From contig OZ005649.1 of the NCBI GenBank assembly GCA_963930645.1, forward strand, positions 379,025,887 through 379,089,886: a DNA stretch of 64,000 nt. The letters run 5' to 3'. The position numbers were made by a program, and so were the translations under genes. How positions within the stretch are numbered: the first letter of the stretch is position 1; the number at the start of each line of letters is the position of its first letter. This document shows positions 46,206-58,464 of the stretch, in pieces. The notes beneath the pieces are model-generated. The model was not told where the DNA came from and did no database searches. It saw only the letters and a program-made list of their open reading frames with translations. The stretch comes from Salticus scenicus. Lineage: Eukaryota; Arthropoda; Arachnida; Araneae; Salticidae.

Positions 46206-46847
46206 TGGGTGGTGATAGGGCAACCAAATTCGATGAAAAATTTTCCTTTAGAATTCCTCAAGTTTCGAAGATCTCCGACACACGAGAGCACAGATCTCGA
46301 GCTTTCCATGGGACTCTCAATGGAATCATCACAAAAATATATAAATAGCAGTGAGTTGATTTATGCGAGAGAGTATGTATTCACTGCGAATTAGAGTTAT
46401 TCAGAGACCTATTCTGAGTGATTGCACTTTAAGGATTGAGCTCTAAGCGAATGAACATTTTTCTTGAGCTTGCGAAGATTTATGCTCCGGAGTATTTGAT
46501 GCTATTTGCTTTACTCCTGTGAAACAAGTAACTGTTTTTCAGAATTTTCCAGAACATTCATCTAATAGTGACTTTTGCTATGAGTAACAGTTTCAACTGT
46601 TTCCAGAATAATCGAAGAATAAGCTTTAGTATTGAATTGTTTTCGAGAATATTCGTTTTAATAATAGTTTTGTTGTATAGATTCTAGAAACTAAAAAAAA
46701 ATATTTGATATCACTGAAGAGATCTCATACTAAAGCTGTGGCGATAATAGTCGCCAATCTAAATATATTTATTTAAACGGTTCAATTATTCAATTAAAAA
46801 GAAATCATTTTAATGTAGTGACTAGCGAAGCGGGTAAAGCCTGCTAG
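46206..46847 (+). mobile_element. Helitron-like 3' segment 1
   Basis: Ends AGCGAAGCGGGTAAAGCC then TGCTAG|T. The AGCGGG...CCTGCT pair forms a 6-bp stem with a TAAAG loop just before CTAG, the Helitron 3' signature. Upstream, 46335-46346 (ATATATAAATAG) is TATA-like, but no gene follows. Joined to the array at 45530 it could be one Helitron lacking its helicase. Confidence 0.5.
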
Positions 46848-47126
46848 TTAAATATAAAAGGGCTGCTTCAAAATTTTCGATACTGTCCGTATCGAAACTG
46901 CCATATATGATAAGCACCGAAATGGAAGACCACGGGTAAGCCATTGTCGCATGCAATAGGGACAGGCACTGGAGACTGGCAGGACTAACATGTCGCTGCC
47001 GAAGGCAGCGGGAACCCAAAGCAAGCTTTTGAGCGATTTCAGGGTTTTCATTTTTTTTTCTTAAAGCTATATAAAAAAGAGTTTCCTTTAAATATAGTGA
47101 CCAGCAAAGCGGGCAAAGCCTGCTAG
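46848..47126 (+). mobile_element. Helitron-like 3' segment 2
   Basis: Starts directly after the previous CTAG and ends CAGCAAAGCGGGCAAAGCC then TGCTAG|T, with the same stem. It carries the TTTTCGATACTGTCCGTATC inverted motif seen at 19.9-20.1 kb and TCGCTGCCGAAGGCAGCGGG, another inverted repeat. End-to-end placement suggests tandem insertion at the same T. Confidence 0.55.
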
Positions 47127-48439
47127 TATATATATATATATATTATATACTGTGGAGAAAAATTTATTATAACGGAAATGACACATTTTATCATAAAAGC
47201 TAATTTCCAAATATAATTATATTATTCATTCAATAAATGATATGCATAGTACATAATATTTATTCAATTAAGATAAAAAAAAAAGTAATTAAAAATTGTT
47301 TGTATCTTATATTTTGATTTGTATCTTCTAATAGTGCTTTTTTTTTTTTTTTTCAGCTGAAAAATGATAAATTTGTCTTCAAATAATTAAATTTATTTTA
47401 ATAAAGTACTATGAGAATAAATTGAAAAGCGTAGAAACATAAAAATGATTTAAGTTGCTAATTTTATGTAATGACAAAGAAAGGAATAGCATTTGAAATA
47501 ACAAAGAAAAATAAAAGAATAACTCATCGGAACCGTGAGAAAGTATCACCTGGAAATCGCATAGAGAAATGTCAGCTTATATAATTTTTTATTTTAAGAA
47601 ATAGAATAATGTTTTCCCTTGTGTTCTACTCAAATAAATGAAATATTTATTATATAAATAATAAAATATTCATATTTGAATAATTCTTCAAATATATAAC
47701 AAGCACAACAGAAACAATGACATATTTGATATAAAAATGGCATGATTTATTTATACTAACGATGAAAAAAAAAGTTATTTGAAATAAAAGAATATTGTCT
47801 AAGGTGATTAAACATTTTTTTTTTCGTATATAATTCTAAAAGTTCTTATTTCAATGCCTTGTTTTTAAAATTAAACAACAATTTTTTAAAATAAAAAACA
47901 TTGTTCTTAAATAAAGAAAAGCTTATAAGTTAAATTAAATTATAGCGTACCGTGAAAAATGTTAAGATGCGTATTATTAAAAAAAAAAAAAATACAAATT
48001 TTACCTGAGATACAAATACTTTCTCTCTATATATACAGAGTGTTTCAGTACCACGTTTCAGAAATTCTAGGAGAGGTAGAAAAATCTTGATCTGTCAGAT
48101 TAATATAGCAATGTGGGGTCGAAAATACTATCCTGCTCCGGTGGAACGCATGGTAGAAAAAAAAAAAAAAAAAAAAAAAAAACATGGTATGGTAAAATTA
48201 AAACGAATCCATGTAAGTGATTATTCGTTGAGCTAAAATGGTTGAAATTTTATTGAGATATAAATAATTAAACTTATTAATGCATTTTAATAAACGACAT
48301 TGTTCATTTTATATTGCAATGAATCATTACTTAATTCGGAACACCACGCAGTCGAAAAACTAAATTGTCCTTTTTAGACCTACATACGTGTCTTTTACGT
48401 GGATATACGTCTGTACGTAAGACACGTCTATATACGTGT
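47127..48439. other. AT-rich stretch
   Basis: No gene. Poly-A at 48155-48182. Short ACGTGTCTTTTACGTGG / ACGTGTCTTTCACCC echoes at 48387-48447. Confidence 0.5.
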
Positions 48440-48952
48440 CTTTCACCCAGGGCCTGATTAACCTTACAATTGAGGGGAAGCACAAATCCATTTGGGGTCC
48501 CCCACTGACTTCTTGTTCTAAAGACTCATACAAACATCTATAAATTTTTATAGATGTTTGTATTAAATCTATAAACATTTATAAATTTTTCATTAAATTT
48601 TGTAGTTAACTGGAATTGAGGACAAGTAAATTCGCTTAAAGTATAGACAAGCAAATTCACTTGATTTTTGACCAAGATGTAAACTGGTGAAAGCCTATAT
48701 TCACCACAATATATAAAATTATTCCATTATAAATGAATGTGTAAAAGCTTTATTAGCATATATCCTATATAATCTAGAAATGATAGTTGCGCAGTCAGGT
48801 AGGACTGTGACGTTTTATAATCAGACAATGCTTTTAGACCACAAGCTTACAATTCGGGGCCCATTTTTTGCTTAATTTGGGGCCTTTTCAAAATTTTCCA
48901 GGGGAAGCACATGTTTCTACTGCCTACAGGTTAACCAGGGCCTGCTTTCACC
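48440..48952. mobile_element. hAT-type MITE with exact 8-bp duplication CTTTCACC
   Basis: The element 48448-48944 (497 bp) starts CAGGGCCTGATTAACC and ends GGTTAACCAGGGCCTG. CTTTCACC is present exactly at 48440-48447 and 48945-48952. GGGGAAGCACA occurs inside both ends. No transposase. The ends resemble those of the 44776 element. Confidence 0.88.
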
Positions 48953-50075
48953 CACATACGTTTTGGAGCTATTTTAATCATGAAAAATCCGAAAAATCTA
49001 AACAGGACGTTATCACATTTATTTATTTATTTTTTTTTTTTTTAACTTCTGTTCTTTTAAACAAAACTTTTCAGACAGACAGTCATTTCCATCGTCTGCG
49101 TACAAACTACTTTAGCTATGTCACAATTTAAATAATCTTAAAACTTTAATTTAAACGAAGAAATTCTGTGCAATTCTTGTCATTTTCATATTAAAAATAA
49201 ATTCATTTGTGTTTGTGAAATTTTCCAATTAATGTGATTTTGTAAAGTAAAAATCAGATTAGTTTTCTATATGAAAAATATATCGAAAATAAATGTAAAA
49301 ATTAAGTGAATAACCTAGAAAAATGACTTTAACATGAAAGGAAATCGATATTTAATGAATAGAAGTTGAGAAAAATCAAATACGTTCTAAGCTACAGGAA
49401 ATTTCTTTTTGAATTCACTATTTATTCAGTAAAAGAAATACTTTTAGATTTTTAACAAAGATCTACGTATTGATAAATTCAGTAATTCAGTTTTTGATTA
49501 ATAAATAGTTTATTGATGGTCAGGAATTAATCAATAGAATTTTTTAAAATAAAATTTAAAATTTGTAGCTCAAAAATAATTATATAAATAATTTTTATTT
49601 GATTAATGTTTCAGTATAATATATTCAGAATATTTTATTTTAACAAGCAGAATTTTTAATCATAACTAAGAATTTTAAATGAAGCAAAACACCCCTTAAT
49701 TCTTTTGTTGAATAATTTCAGCAAATGAGTTTTAAAATTAATTTGTACTAAAAGCTATTTAAGACAACAGAGCTTTATTAATTTGTAAAAACGTGTAAAA
49801 GAATAGTTATTTATTTGGATTAAATATTTATTGTAAAAAGAAAAAAAAAATGTTTTCAGAAGTCTTTTTTTTAAAAAAACATAGCATAGAAACTGTTTTC
49901 AAAGTGTTGTACAGCAAGAAAAACTAAAATTTTCTGATTTTTACAAAAAATAAATAAAGAAAGAAAGAAACAGAAAAAAGAAACGAAAAAAAAAAAAAAA
50001 AATGTAAAACACGTTAACTGCATGTACAGCAACGTAAATACAATAAAATAATTTTCTTTATATGTGTAAATTTCG

Positions 50076-50111
<36 letters not shown>

Positions 50112-50196
50112 TTTTTTTTTTTTTTTTTTTTTTTGTGTGTGTATGTTACGGCGAAGATATGTAAAGTAATTGATGCGATCGCAGACATTATTTAAA
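48953..50196. other. AT-rich stretch with microsatellites
   Basis: (TA)n at 50081-50106 followed by poly-T to 50134. No gene. Confidence 0.55.
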
Positions 50197-50712
50197 TTAA
50201 AATTTATTTATATGTATACTAAACAATGTATCATTTTTAATATAACTAATTCAAATATTCCACGATATAACTGCTAAAAAAAACTTTATAAAGTAAAAAA
50301 AAACTTATAAAAGCATCCTTTTATATAAATAGAAAAACATTCCAATTTGTTACATTTTCAGCCTTAGCTTTCGACTCATATCGGTGAGACTTCATCAGAG
50401 TTATGTTATAATAAAAGTTCTATTAAAATATATATAAGTTCAACGATACATAACTATATATTAATAGAACTTTTATTATGACATAACTGTGATGAAGACT
50501 CAACGAGATAAGTCGAAAGCTAAGGATATGTAACTAATTGGAATGTTTTACTACATATATAAGAGAATGTGTTTATATATATATATATTTATATTTTCTA
50601 AAGATTTTTAGCAGTTATGTCGTGGAATATTTGAAGTTATTGTCTATTGTGTTTGCAGTTATTGTCTATTAAAAATGATACATTGTTTAGTACACATACA
50701 ATTAAAATTATT
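50197..50712. mobile_element. ~515-bp imperfect palindrome
   Basis: The left arm (50197-50437) includes ACTAAACAATGTATCATTTT, ATTCCACGATATAACTGCTA, TTAGCTTTCGACT and TTATAATAAAAGTTCTATTA. The right arm (50457-50712) has the inverted forms TAATAGAACTTTTATTATGA, AAGTCGAAAGCTAAG, TAGCAGTTATGTCGTGGAAT and AATGATACATTGTTTAGTAC. It has an AT-rich centre and a local duplication (GTTATTGTCTATT) in the right arm only. Confidence 0.85.
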
Positions 50713-51452
50713 TTATACAATGTAATCGAATTTTAATTTTATTATTTAAATTTTCTAAAATTTAAGGTTCTTTTCTATAAATCTATGTTTTAGGAAATAT
50801 AAATATGTATTATATGTCATGAATCTGTTTTCCTTGTTCTTAACTTTTTCTTCAATTTTTTATATTTTAAATTTTAATACATGATTTATGTCGTAAATTA
50901 TATTAGAGAGTATACAGGTATATGCAAAAGCAAACCATTTATTTTATATTTTATTCGAAAACATAAAGATTTGAGTATCGTTTTAAAGATATCATCCCTC
51001 ACAATTGGAACAATTGTTATATATACCACTACAAATTTTTGTGTAGTGACTTACAGAAAACTTCGGATAGCTTGCTATCTGAGAGAAGTGCTTCTTTAGA
51101 GCAATTTTAATGTATCTGTAATGCATAAAACATAACAAATTTAATTCATTATCCAGATGCAGAAATGCACGCTTAAATAGTATAATAAAATTTATCATTG
51201 GTTATTAATAGTCTATTAATGATTGTTTTACATGGGTATGCAAAACTCGAAGGGCGTTTTTAGTTGAACTAGGAAAGGTTTATTTATTTATTTATTTTTT
51301 AAAAATGATTTATATATTTTTTTTTACCCTAATTTTACCCTTTTATTACAAGTTTACACAAATGCAATTTAATTTATGCTTTATATTTAAAAGTAAAGCT
51401 ATAAGTGTAACTTTAAAAGATTCCTTCCATCATAATTCTAACAAAAAACGTA
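50713..51452. other. AT-rich stretch
   Basis: Short frames only; a 72-codon frame at 50881-51099 has no recognisable motif. Confidence 0.45.
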
Positions 51453-51926
51453 CGCTGAGAAAAAAAAATATACCGCCTTTCTTTAGAATGACTAAGTGGC
51501 CATTTTCTAAATCCTTTAACTAGAAATATAGATTTCCGAGCTATGCGCATAAGGCACGCCAATAAACTGAATAGAGGAAATTATCGAGAATTTCTAGTGT
51601 ACACATTTCTAGATGGTGAAACAGTATTCTGAATACTCTAAATATTCTGAATCATTTATACTGCGAGAAATTTTCGCTTGATTTTCTAGATTTTGGTAAT
51701 AAACCAAGCGTATAGTTGGAGAAATCCGCCTCTTGTAGTCTCATTTAGTTGCAGAGATTTTTAAATAACTTTGTCCTCGAAAATATAGGCAAACGCTCTG
51801 GAATTCTAATAGGGGCTTCTATAACTCGCTTTCGAAGGGGACTAGAATTTAAAAGGATGGCATGGAACTATTTTTTCTAGATCCACAATTTAGATTCTAG
51901 ATGTCAGTTACATAATTATTTTAGTG
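51453..51926. mobile_element. Interspersed element with CACTGAG-type ends, copy 2
   Basis: Collinear with 2436-2892. The left end is CGCTGAGAAAAA and the right end ATTTTAGTG, both decayed, with TA on each side. It has one extra ~21-bp segment (CTATGCGCATAAGGCACGCC, about 51541) not present in copy 1. Confidence 0.75.
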
Positions 51927-53045
51927 TATGTAACGCCAATATTTTATGTTAAAAGGTTTTGTTAAGTTACAAATTATGAGAAATTTCCTTAAACTATACT
52001 TAATATCTTTATACTACACAAAGCATAAGGAATTTAACTTATAATAATCAAAACACATAAATATATTTCCAAAAATAAATTGGCGTGGTTAAAAATTCCT
52101 GCCTGTTTTTCAAGATCAAACAAATATACTTAGATACATTTCAGTTTATATAATTATAAGATGCTCAGAGTGTATTATCATGTATGCTTGGCGTTTTAAA
52201 TATTTGGAACAGATTGAAATATACAAGGTTAAAAGATGAAAAGGGTAAATACAGTTAGAAATTGTTCCATAATCTCTTCGAATCGATGATTTTTCTTGGT
52301 TGTCTAAATCTGTTGAAGATTTATTAAATTTTTGTTTTTATTTTTGATCAATTTATAGAAAATTGTTTATCGTACTGTTAAAATTATATTCTACAACTAT
52401 TAAATTAAATCATTCGAAGTAAGAGAGTGTGGATATTGATATTTATTGCTTTTTACATCTCTAACTTTTCATTATATTCGAAGATTTCCAATGTCATTTA
52501 AGAAAAAAGTAGAATAATTGCATTATAGATGATATCGAATAAACGTCTGATATTTTATCGATAAATTTACTTCTTAGATAAGGTTTTGAAATTATTTTAT
52601 TTCAACAAATCGCTGTTTGCAAATGGCTGGAATCTAGTAAATTTAACAAGTAACTGTGCATAAATAGTAAACTTAAGTATATATTGAAGTTAACAAATAT
52701 ATTTTTATTAAAACGTCAATTCATGTTATATCAAGTATATTATTACTATTACAGATTTTTTCATGGTGAGTACAGACAATTATTATTTAAGGAATGTATA
52801 ACCGTAAATGTCAAAAAAGACAATATTTGACGTAAAAAGAATAAATATTCTTTATCTTCTCATATTTTTTACTTTATTAAGAATAAAAAAATATACATAA
52901 ATTGACTTAAAATTATACTCGATATATGGTTTTAAATCCTGTTTTACAGACATTGATTATTTTTTTTAAAAAACATACTCGTACTTAAAAATCACACTCA
53001 CGAGAGAGGAGGTACTTTCCTTCCGTAGATTATTAGCGATGCTCC

Positions 53046-53105
<60 letters not shown>

Positions 53106-53217
53106 TATATCCTGGAAGAATTTTACTATTAATAATAAATTTTTTTTAAATTAACGATTGATGATAATAATTAATCTTTATGGTATACAGTTATGCAACA
53201 TTTTTTTTAATGCTGCC

Positions 53218-53248
<31 letters not shown>

Positions 53249-54970
53249 GAAAGAAAGAAAAAGGAAAGAAAAAGAAGTCGGTGCAACTGTGCATAACGAT
53301 ATGTACCAAAAAGTGATGGACACTAATTTATGTCAAGTGCAATGAAATGTAAAATATCGTGAAATCTTATCACAAAACTTTTGTTACCCACCTAAACACA
53401 CAGACATCATCCCAAGAATGGACAAAATGCATTCAGGACATTTTAAAATATATAAAATTGAAAAAAAAAAGCAACAAAGAGAAAAGTTCGTGTGAAGTCG
53501 AAAGTTCTTACGAATGAATACTTTTTTCTTGACCATAGAATGATGAAAAACTATTAATCGGTTACTTGAAAAAAAAAATGTGTTTTTCCTTTTTTTTTAT
53601 GAATAAGTAAAATTATTATTGCGATTAATTTATTACATTGATAGAAATAATAGTTCCGTTCAAACTTTAATACATTAATAAATTGCTTTTTCATATTATT
53701 TAGTATCTAAATTCAAATCAAAGACTGAAAATGTGAAAATATAAGAATTGATTTTATTGATTTCCTTATTAATATTGTATCGGTATTTTAGAAGAACTCG
53801 TTCAAGTTCAAAAGGATATACGTGCCATCTCTTTTATGGATAATATTGATTAAATTGGAAGCATTTTATCGATACTCTTATTTGTTCCCAGAAAAATCTA
53901 TCCGATTTCGTTTTATCAACTCAATTTCACGAAATGATCATATCGGTTTTTTTTTCGGCTATAAATGGGGCCAACAGAAATATTAGCCATATATTATTCA
54001 GTAAAAACTAAGATGTATTTGTTTTCTCTTTTTAAAGGTGTTTTAAGGAATAGAAAGTTTTCAGTTTATTTCTCGACTGAAGAACTAGCATATCATTATT
54101 ATTTTTACTATTTCAATTTTAAGGTTTTGAGAAAAGTCAGAAAACAATCATTGAAAATAATATAGGATTTCAAAACGTATAATTCTAATACTTTATATAT
54201 AAAAGAAATCGAATTAATAGCAAATACAACGTAAGCCAGACTTTAACAACTCCTAGTAAGAGAAATACTGCTGGGAAAAAAATTCAGTTTGCGGGAATAT
54301 GATCAGATGGGCATTGGAATTTTTAGTTATATATATATAGATAGATAGATAGATAGACAGAGAGAGAGTGAGAGAGATATATTAAAAAGGATTCCAAAAG
54401 TAACTGAAAGAGAGCAAACACGTGTCATACTGAGTTGTCTTATGCACATCAGGCAAACAGAAACAGAGAATGAAACAGATCACAATAACCTGACAGTATG
54501 CAAATATTTTAAAGTAAAAGTTATCCAGCATGAACAAAGTGTTTGGGGTAAATAAGGTGCGTCACTGTGCGTAGTACAGAAGGGTGTATCATAGTAGTAT
54601 CGATGCCATCGACATTCCGTCAGTTTAACCACCGACGCTTAACCCGGTTATGATAGAATATCGAATGACTAATCCCCAGGTATCGAATGACTAATCCCTT
54701 TTTAGTCCAGTTACATGTTTTATTGCTAGCCTGATTTGCATAAAATTATCCTTAGTATGACATTTGAATGACCTCTTTATGTTACTTCTGGAATCACACA
54801 CACACACACACACGCACACAAATATATATATGTATGTATATACGTTCTCACATGGGGAAATCGTATGTCCTTCTGATCTTTTTCTCTCAAGTTGAAATTT
54901 TCCCGAGCATTATTTCTTTTATTATGAAATTTTGAAGTTTACACGAATTTATCAAGAACCCGATATATAT
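51927..54970. other. Long AT-rich stretch
   Basis: Microsatellites (TA)n 53048-53110, poly-A 53223-53248, (TAGA)n 54339-54358, (CA)n 54797-54820. Traces of the 11.4-kb module near 53290-53360 (ACCAAAAAGTGATGGACACT then AATTTATGTCAAG). No gene seen. Confidence 0.5.
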
Positions 54971-55182
54971 TAGGTCTTTGCATAAATTCGTACGTTTTTT
55001 ATTGCTTCATTTCATAAAAATACATCAAATCAAATGGCAATTTTTAATCAAAATACTCTCCATTACTTTCTACAACCTTTGCCCATTTTTCGGGCAACAA
55101 ATGTGTACCACGGCGATAGAAGCTCTCGTCTTTGGAGGCAATAAAATGATCTGCGTCCGCACGAACTTTTGCAACGACCTAA
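54971..55182 (-). mobile_element. Internally deleted mariner with transposase C-terminus
   Basis: The ends are TAGGTCTTTGCATAAATTCG (left) and the inverted CGCACGAACTTTTGCAACGA then CCTA (right), recognisable mariner terminal repeats. On the minus strand the frame ending at TAA 55044-55046 reads FIASKDESFYRRGTHLLPEK then WAKVVESNGEYFD. This is the usual C-terminal end of mariner transposases (a 'GI-LPERW-KV-Y-G-YFD' tail). All else, including the DD34D triad, is deleted. At ~212 bp it can only have moved in trans. Confidence 0.88.
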
Positions 55183-55620
55183 TATTTCAAAAAAAGATTG
55201 TATCATAACAATTTTTAAAAAATATTTTGCTGCTTCCAGATTCCTAATTTTAATCATTAGGTAAATGTTTCTATAACAAATGAAAAATAAATCTCTGAAA
55301 TATTCTATTTTTTCAAAATTCTGTTTTTTTTCTTGAAGTCGTAAAAGCTGTTTATAATTAGGCTGATGACAACGATTTTATGTCTTTTCAAGAAGTACCG
55401 CTTATACAGTGTGGTGCACAGCGTTCCTGACTCCCCCATGGTAGGACCCATCCTCGAGCCCCAGACAAGGCATATCATAGACCTTATATAGATAGACCAC
55501 GCATCCCCCCTCATTATCTGTCCGCGAGATAAGCTAGCTTCCCAAGCTGAATTATCACGTGATGCGGATCTGGAGAGAGAGACGAGAATGAATATTATGT
55601 GATTTTTCCTTAGGAAAGAA
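55183..55620. other. Mixed stretch with GC-richer block
   Basis: 55385-55580 is clearly GC-richer (CCATCCTCGAGCCCCAGACA; CTCATTATCTGTCCGCGAGA). The 120-codon minus-strand frame (55305-55667) across it shows no motif I recognise. Confidence 0.4.
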
Positions 55621-55627
55621 AGTAGTT

Positions 55628-56076
55628 TTGAGTTTTTTAATTTCTGTATTGTACACATACTTTTCATTTAAGCCTTTAGATTTAGGCATCGTTGGAAAGC
55701 TAAAATGTCATAGATTAATTATAAAAAAAAATTCTTTTGTGAGAAACCATTCTGAAGGGGAGAATTTTTTGTTTGATTCTTACAAAAATAACTGCATTCT
55801 TATGGAAGAATCGCTCTCAACTCTCTGTCACGTGACATACGGCGCTGACCGCAAAGGATGAAGGTATCAGATTACACCCTCATGTTGAAGACATTCACTA
55901 TAATGGGAAGTCCTATTGGTGGCGTAGTCTATCCATATAATGTCTATGAGGCATGTGCAGTCCCTTTTAGGGATAGTGATGGTCGCTCATTGAGTGCTCA
56001 TTCCCAAATGGAAATCAGTTCGGGGAAACTCCGGTTAATGCTCACTCGCAGGTATCGCATCATTGAGAATAAGTAA
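55628..56076 (+). other. Two adjoining unrecognised open frames
   Basis: A 77-codon frame (55628-55861) ends in TGA that overlaps the ATG of a 72-codon frame (55858-56076). The second contains GSPIGGVVYPYNVYEACAVP then FRDSDGRSLSAHSQMEISS and has normal amino-acid composition, unlike A/T-driven frames nearby. No splice sites, domain or element ends were identified. It could be decayed coding sequence of a repeat or a lone exon. Confidence 0.3.
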
Positions 56077-56393
56077 TGATCTTTTGAAGAAGCGTACATT
56101 CCTTCGGATGATTTATAATTTCATTTTAAATTATTGCGATTTATTAACAGAATTTCCGTTGAAAATTTCTTCGTTAAACTTTATAACAGTTAAAAGTAAT
56201 GTATGTGTAGAGGTATGGAGCCGTATTAACTTTCACCACTAATTCGAAGATATATTTTTCACCAATCTTTAAAAATAGCAAGAAAAAAATTTACATAAAA
56301 TAACTTTTTTTATTTCTAAAACATAAAATGTTAGAAAAAACTTGCGCCATGATTGTACTTATTTTACAGAACGGTATTCTATCGAATCGAATA

Positions 56394-56569
56394 CAATCGA
56401 ACCTCGTTAACGTGAATCTCAAGGGGAATAAAATATTTTTTTATGTAATTAGTAGTTCATGCTATCAGTAACTCAGAAACTATAATATTCATTTAAACGG
56501 GGATTGTGGAAACAGTGTATGTTAAAAGTGATTTGCGTTAAACGTGTTCACGTTAACGAGGTTCGACTG
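56394..56569. mobile_element. Tigger/pogo-type MITE
   Basis: CAATCGAACCTCGTTAACG then TGAA (left) and the inverted TTCACGTTAACGAGGTTCGA then CTG (right) are terminal repeats of the pogo/Tigger type (CAGT-GAACCTC). It is ~176 bp with no coding sequence. TA is on the left flank; the right TA is not intact. Confidence 0.8.
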
Positions 56570-57128
56570 TGTTATGACACTTGATATAAAAACTGCAATT
56601 TATTAAAATCTTCCTGCGTTTAGATAAATTTATACTTTCACCAAATTTACCTGTCATATTTATCGGAAATGTAGTCTAAAGGAATTTTTTTTTTATCTAA
56701 TTAATAAATTTAATGAAGAAGATATCTTCATAATTAATTATTTAGTAAATTACTTAAAATCTCTGTCTTTATACAAGGTGTACCAAAAATTTAGCATCAA
56801 ATTTTGAGAAGAGATTGGGCACATCATAAGGATTCAGAAATGCATAGGAAACCATGTCCGCAAATGTCACTTTAACCCTTCAAGAACCGGATATTTTGCG
56901 GGTATATTTAAACAAATGTGGGAGTGGTTTTTTAATTACGAATTTTTAACAAACACATTTTCTTGCAAATAATTACATAAAAAGATATACACAGTGATAG
57001 TGCTGTTTCTAATCGATGTATTTAATGTACTGATTGTTTTAATACGAATACTGTGTATGATTTTGTGATAAAAAGGATCGTAACTTATTTTAGAAATTTA
57101 CAAGGTAGACAGAGTTACAAAAAACCGG

Positions 57129-57661
57129 GTTGGGGACAAAATCTCGAGCGGACAAAATATCACCTACAGAGATGAATGGAAAGCAAAATAGACTTGGTAA
57201 TTATTAATAATGAAGTATAAAATTTTATGAAAATACATGTCTTAATCATAACACTGACATACAGACAAACCCACCGCTAAAGTTATTATAAATTTTGTTT
57301 TAAAAAATTTAAAACAATGTTTATATTCAGTCTTGCTTATTAATTTTAAAATTTTTAATTTAGATTTGTAAACAGTTTTCAGCTTTGATGTCAACAGGGA
57401 TGTACAATATTTTTAAAGTGTATTTTAAATGGTGAAAAGCAAATGATAAAATAACTTAAATATAGATAAATAATAAAATTCCACTGAATGATATATGTAT
57501 GTATATATTTATTTATTTATTTTAATCAATTAATATATATTTATAAGGCCTTGTGTCCCCCTCCAAATGTCCCACGTAGCACAAATTTAAATTTTTAAAT
57601 AGATCATATGATTTTATTTTTGACGCGGTATTTTGTCCCGCGTGATTTTGTCCGGATCCAA
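57129..57661. mobile_element. Nested GGGACAAAAT-ended element
   Basis: GGGGACAAAATCTCGAGCGG then ACAAAATATC (left) and the inverted GGTATTTTGTCCCGCGTGAT then TTTGTCCGGATCC (right) form terminal repeats that each contain the GACAAAAT core twice. It sits inside the 56774-58216 element. A possible AAAACC duplication flanks it. Confidence 0.75.
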
Positions 57662-57749
57662 AACCAAAGAACTAGACTACACATGAGCAGTCGATAATAT
57701 TGATACGGCAGTAAGTGTTAAAAAGCACTAGAGTGTATCCTCTCCTCCA

Positions 57750-57990
57750 ACGGTTAATACAGGGGTCCGCCCTTCTTCAGAACACTCTCTGAAACAAAAA
57801 TTCTCGCCTTTTTTTGCCACCACTAATTACATGCAGAAATACTTCTGGTATATTTATCGTAATGTGCCATGATTGTACAGGGTGAAGATTATTTTATAAA
57901 AAAATCTGGTAGTAATTAGTTCGAAAATTTCTCATTCATGCGAGTGTCCTGAAAAAAGGGCGGAGGGTACGAACCCTGTTAATATGATGT
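57750..57990. repeat. Internal inverted repeat
   Basis: GTTAATACAGGGGTCCGCCC then TTCTTCAGAACACTC (57752-57786) pairs with GAGTGTCCTGAAAAAAGGGC then GGAGGGTACGAACCCTGTTA (57942-57982). Part of the 56774 element. Confidence 0.7.
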
Positions 57991-58305
57991 TTGCGGTCAT
58001 GGGTTTCTATGTATTCCTTATTCCTTCAGCCACACCCGCTTAAAGTTTGTAGCTCTAGGTTTGTGCCGCCCACATCTGTTAAAGATATCCCTAAAACACC
58101 CGGTTCTTAAAGGGTTAAGCTGGCATTTGCAGACATAGGTTCCTATGCAATTCTGAATCCTTATGAAGTGCCCTGTCTCCTCTTAAAGTCTGTTTCTGTA
58201 ATTTTGGGATACCCTGTATATCAAATCTGACTATCTGCATTATTAGGGAAAAAAATCATTTATTTTCAGAAAGCATATAAACATATATATATAGATATAT
58301 ATATA

Positions 58306-58464
58306 TTTAGTCCGGGGCATTGTTAACGCAGTCTTTTTTTCATACCACTATAATTTTAGAGTAATTTTCCTTTTATTCAATGGTATTTACATATTCATGA
58401 CAATTATTCTAAAAAAAATATGTGGTATGAAAAAAGGGTGGTGCTAACAATGCTTCGGAATAAA
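58306..58464. mobile_element. ~159-bp MITE with ~38-bp inverted ends
   Basis: TTTAGTCCGGGGCATTGTTA ... TTTTTTTCATACCAC (left) is matched by the inverted GTGGTATGAAAAAAGGGTGG ... TAACAATGCTTCGGAATAAA (right). No coding sequence. Confidence 0.8.

Larger units (their letters stand above)
56774..58216. mobile_element. Element with ~120-bp terminal inverted repeats
   Basis: Starts CAAGGTGTACCAAAAATTTA and ends AATTTTGGGATACCCTG... with TA outside; CAGGGTGTCCCA-type ends are common in Tc1/mariner-like elements. Pairing continues over ~120 bp, e.g. ATCATAAGGATTCAGAAATG against CAATTCTGAATCCTTATGAA, and CTTTAACCCTTCAAGAACCG against CGGTTCTTAAAGGGTTAAG. A direct repeat of part of the right arm lies at about 57990-58060. 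No transposase was recognised. Confidence 0.85.

Noticed and set aside
46335..46346. Second LTR promoter
   Set aside because: A TATA-like string is present, but no LTR boundaries, initiator or poly(A) signal could be matched.
45901..46394. 62- and 88-codon frames as small genes
   Set aside because: They cover the TGGCCCAC repeat array and change with repeat copy; no start context or homology recognised.
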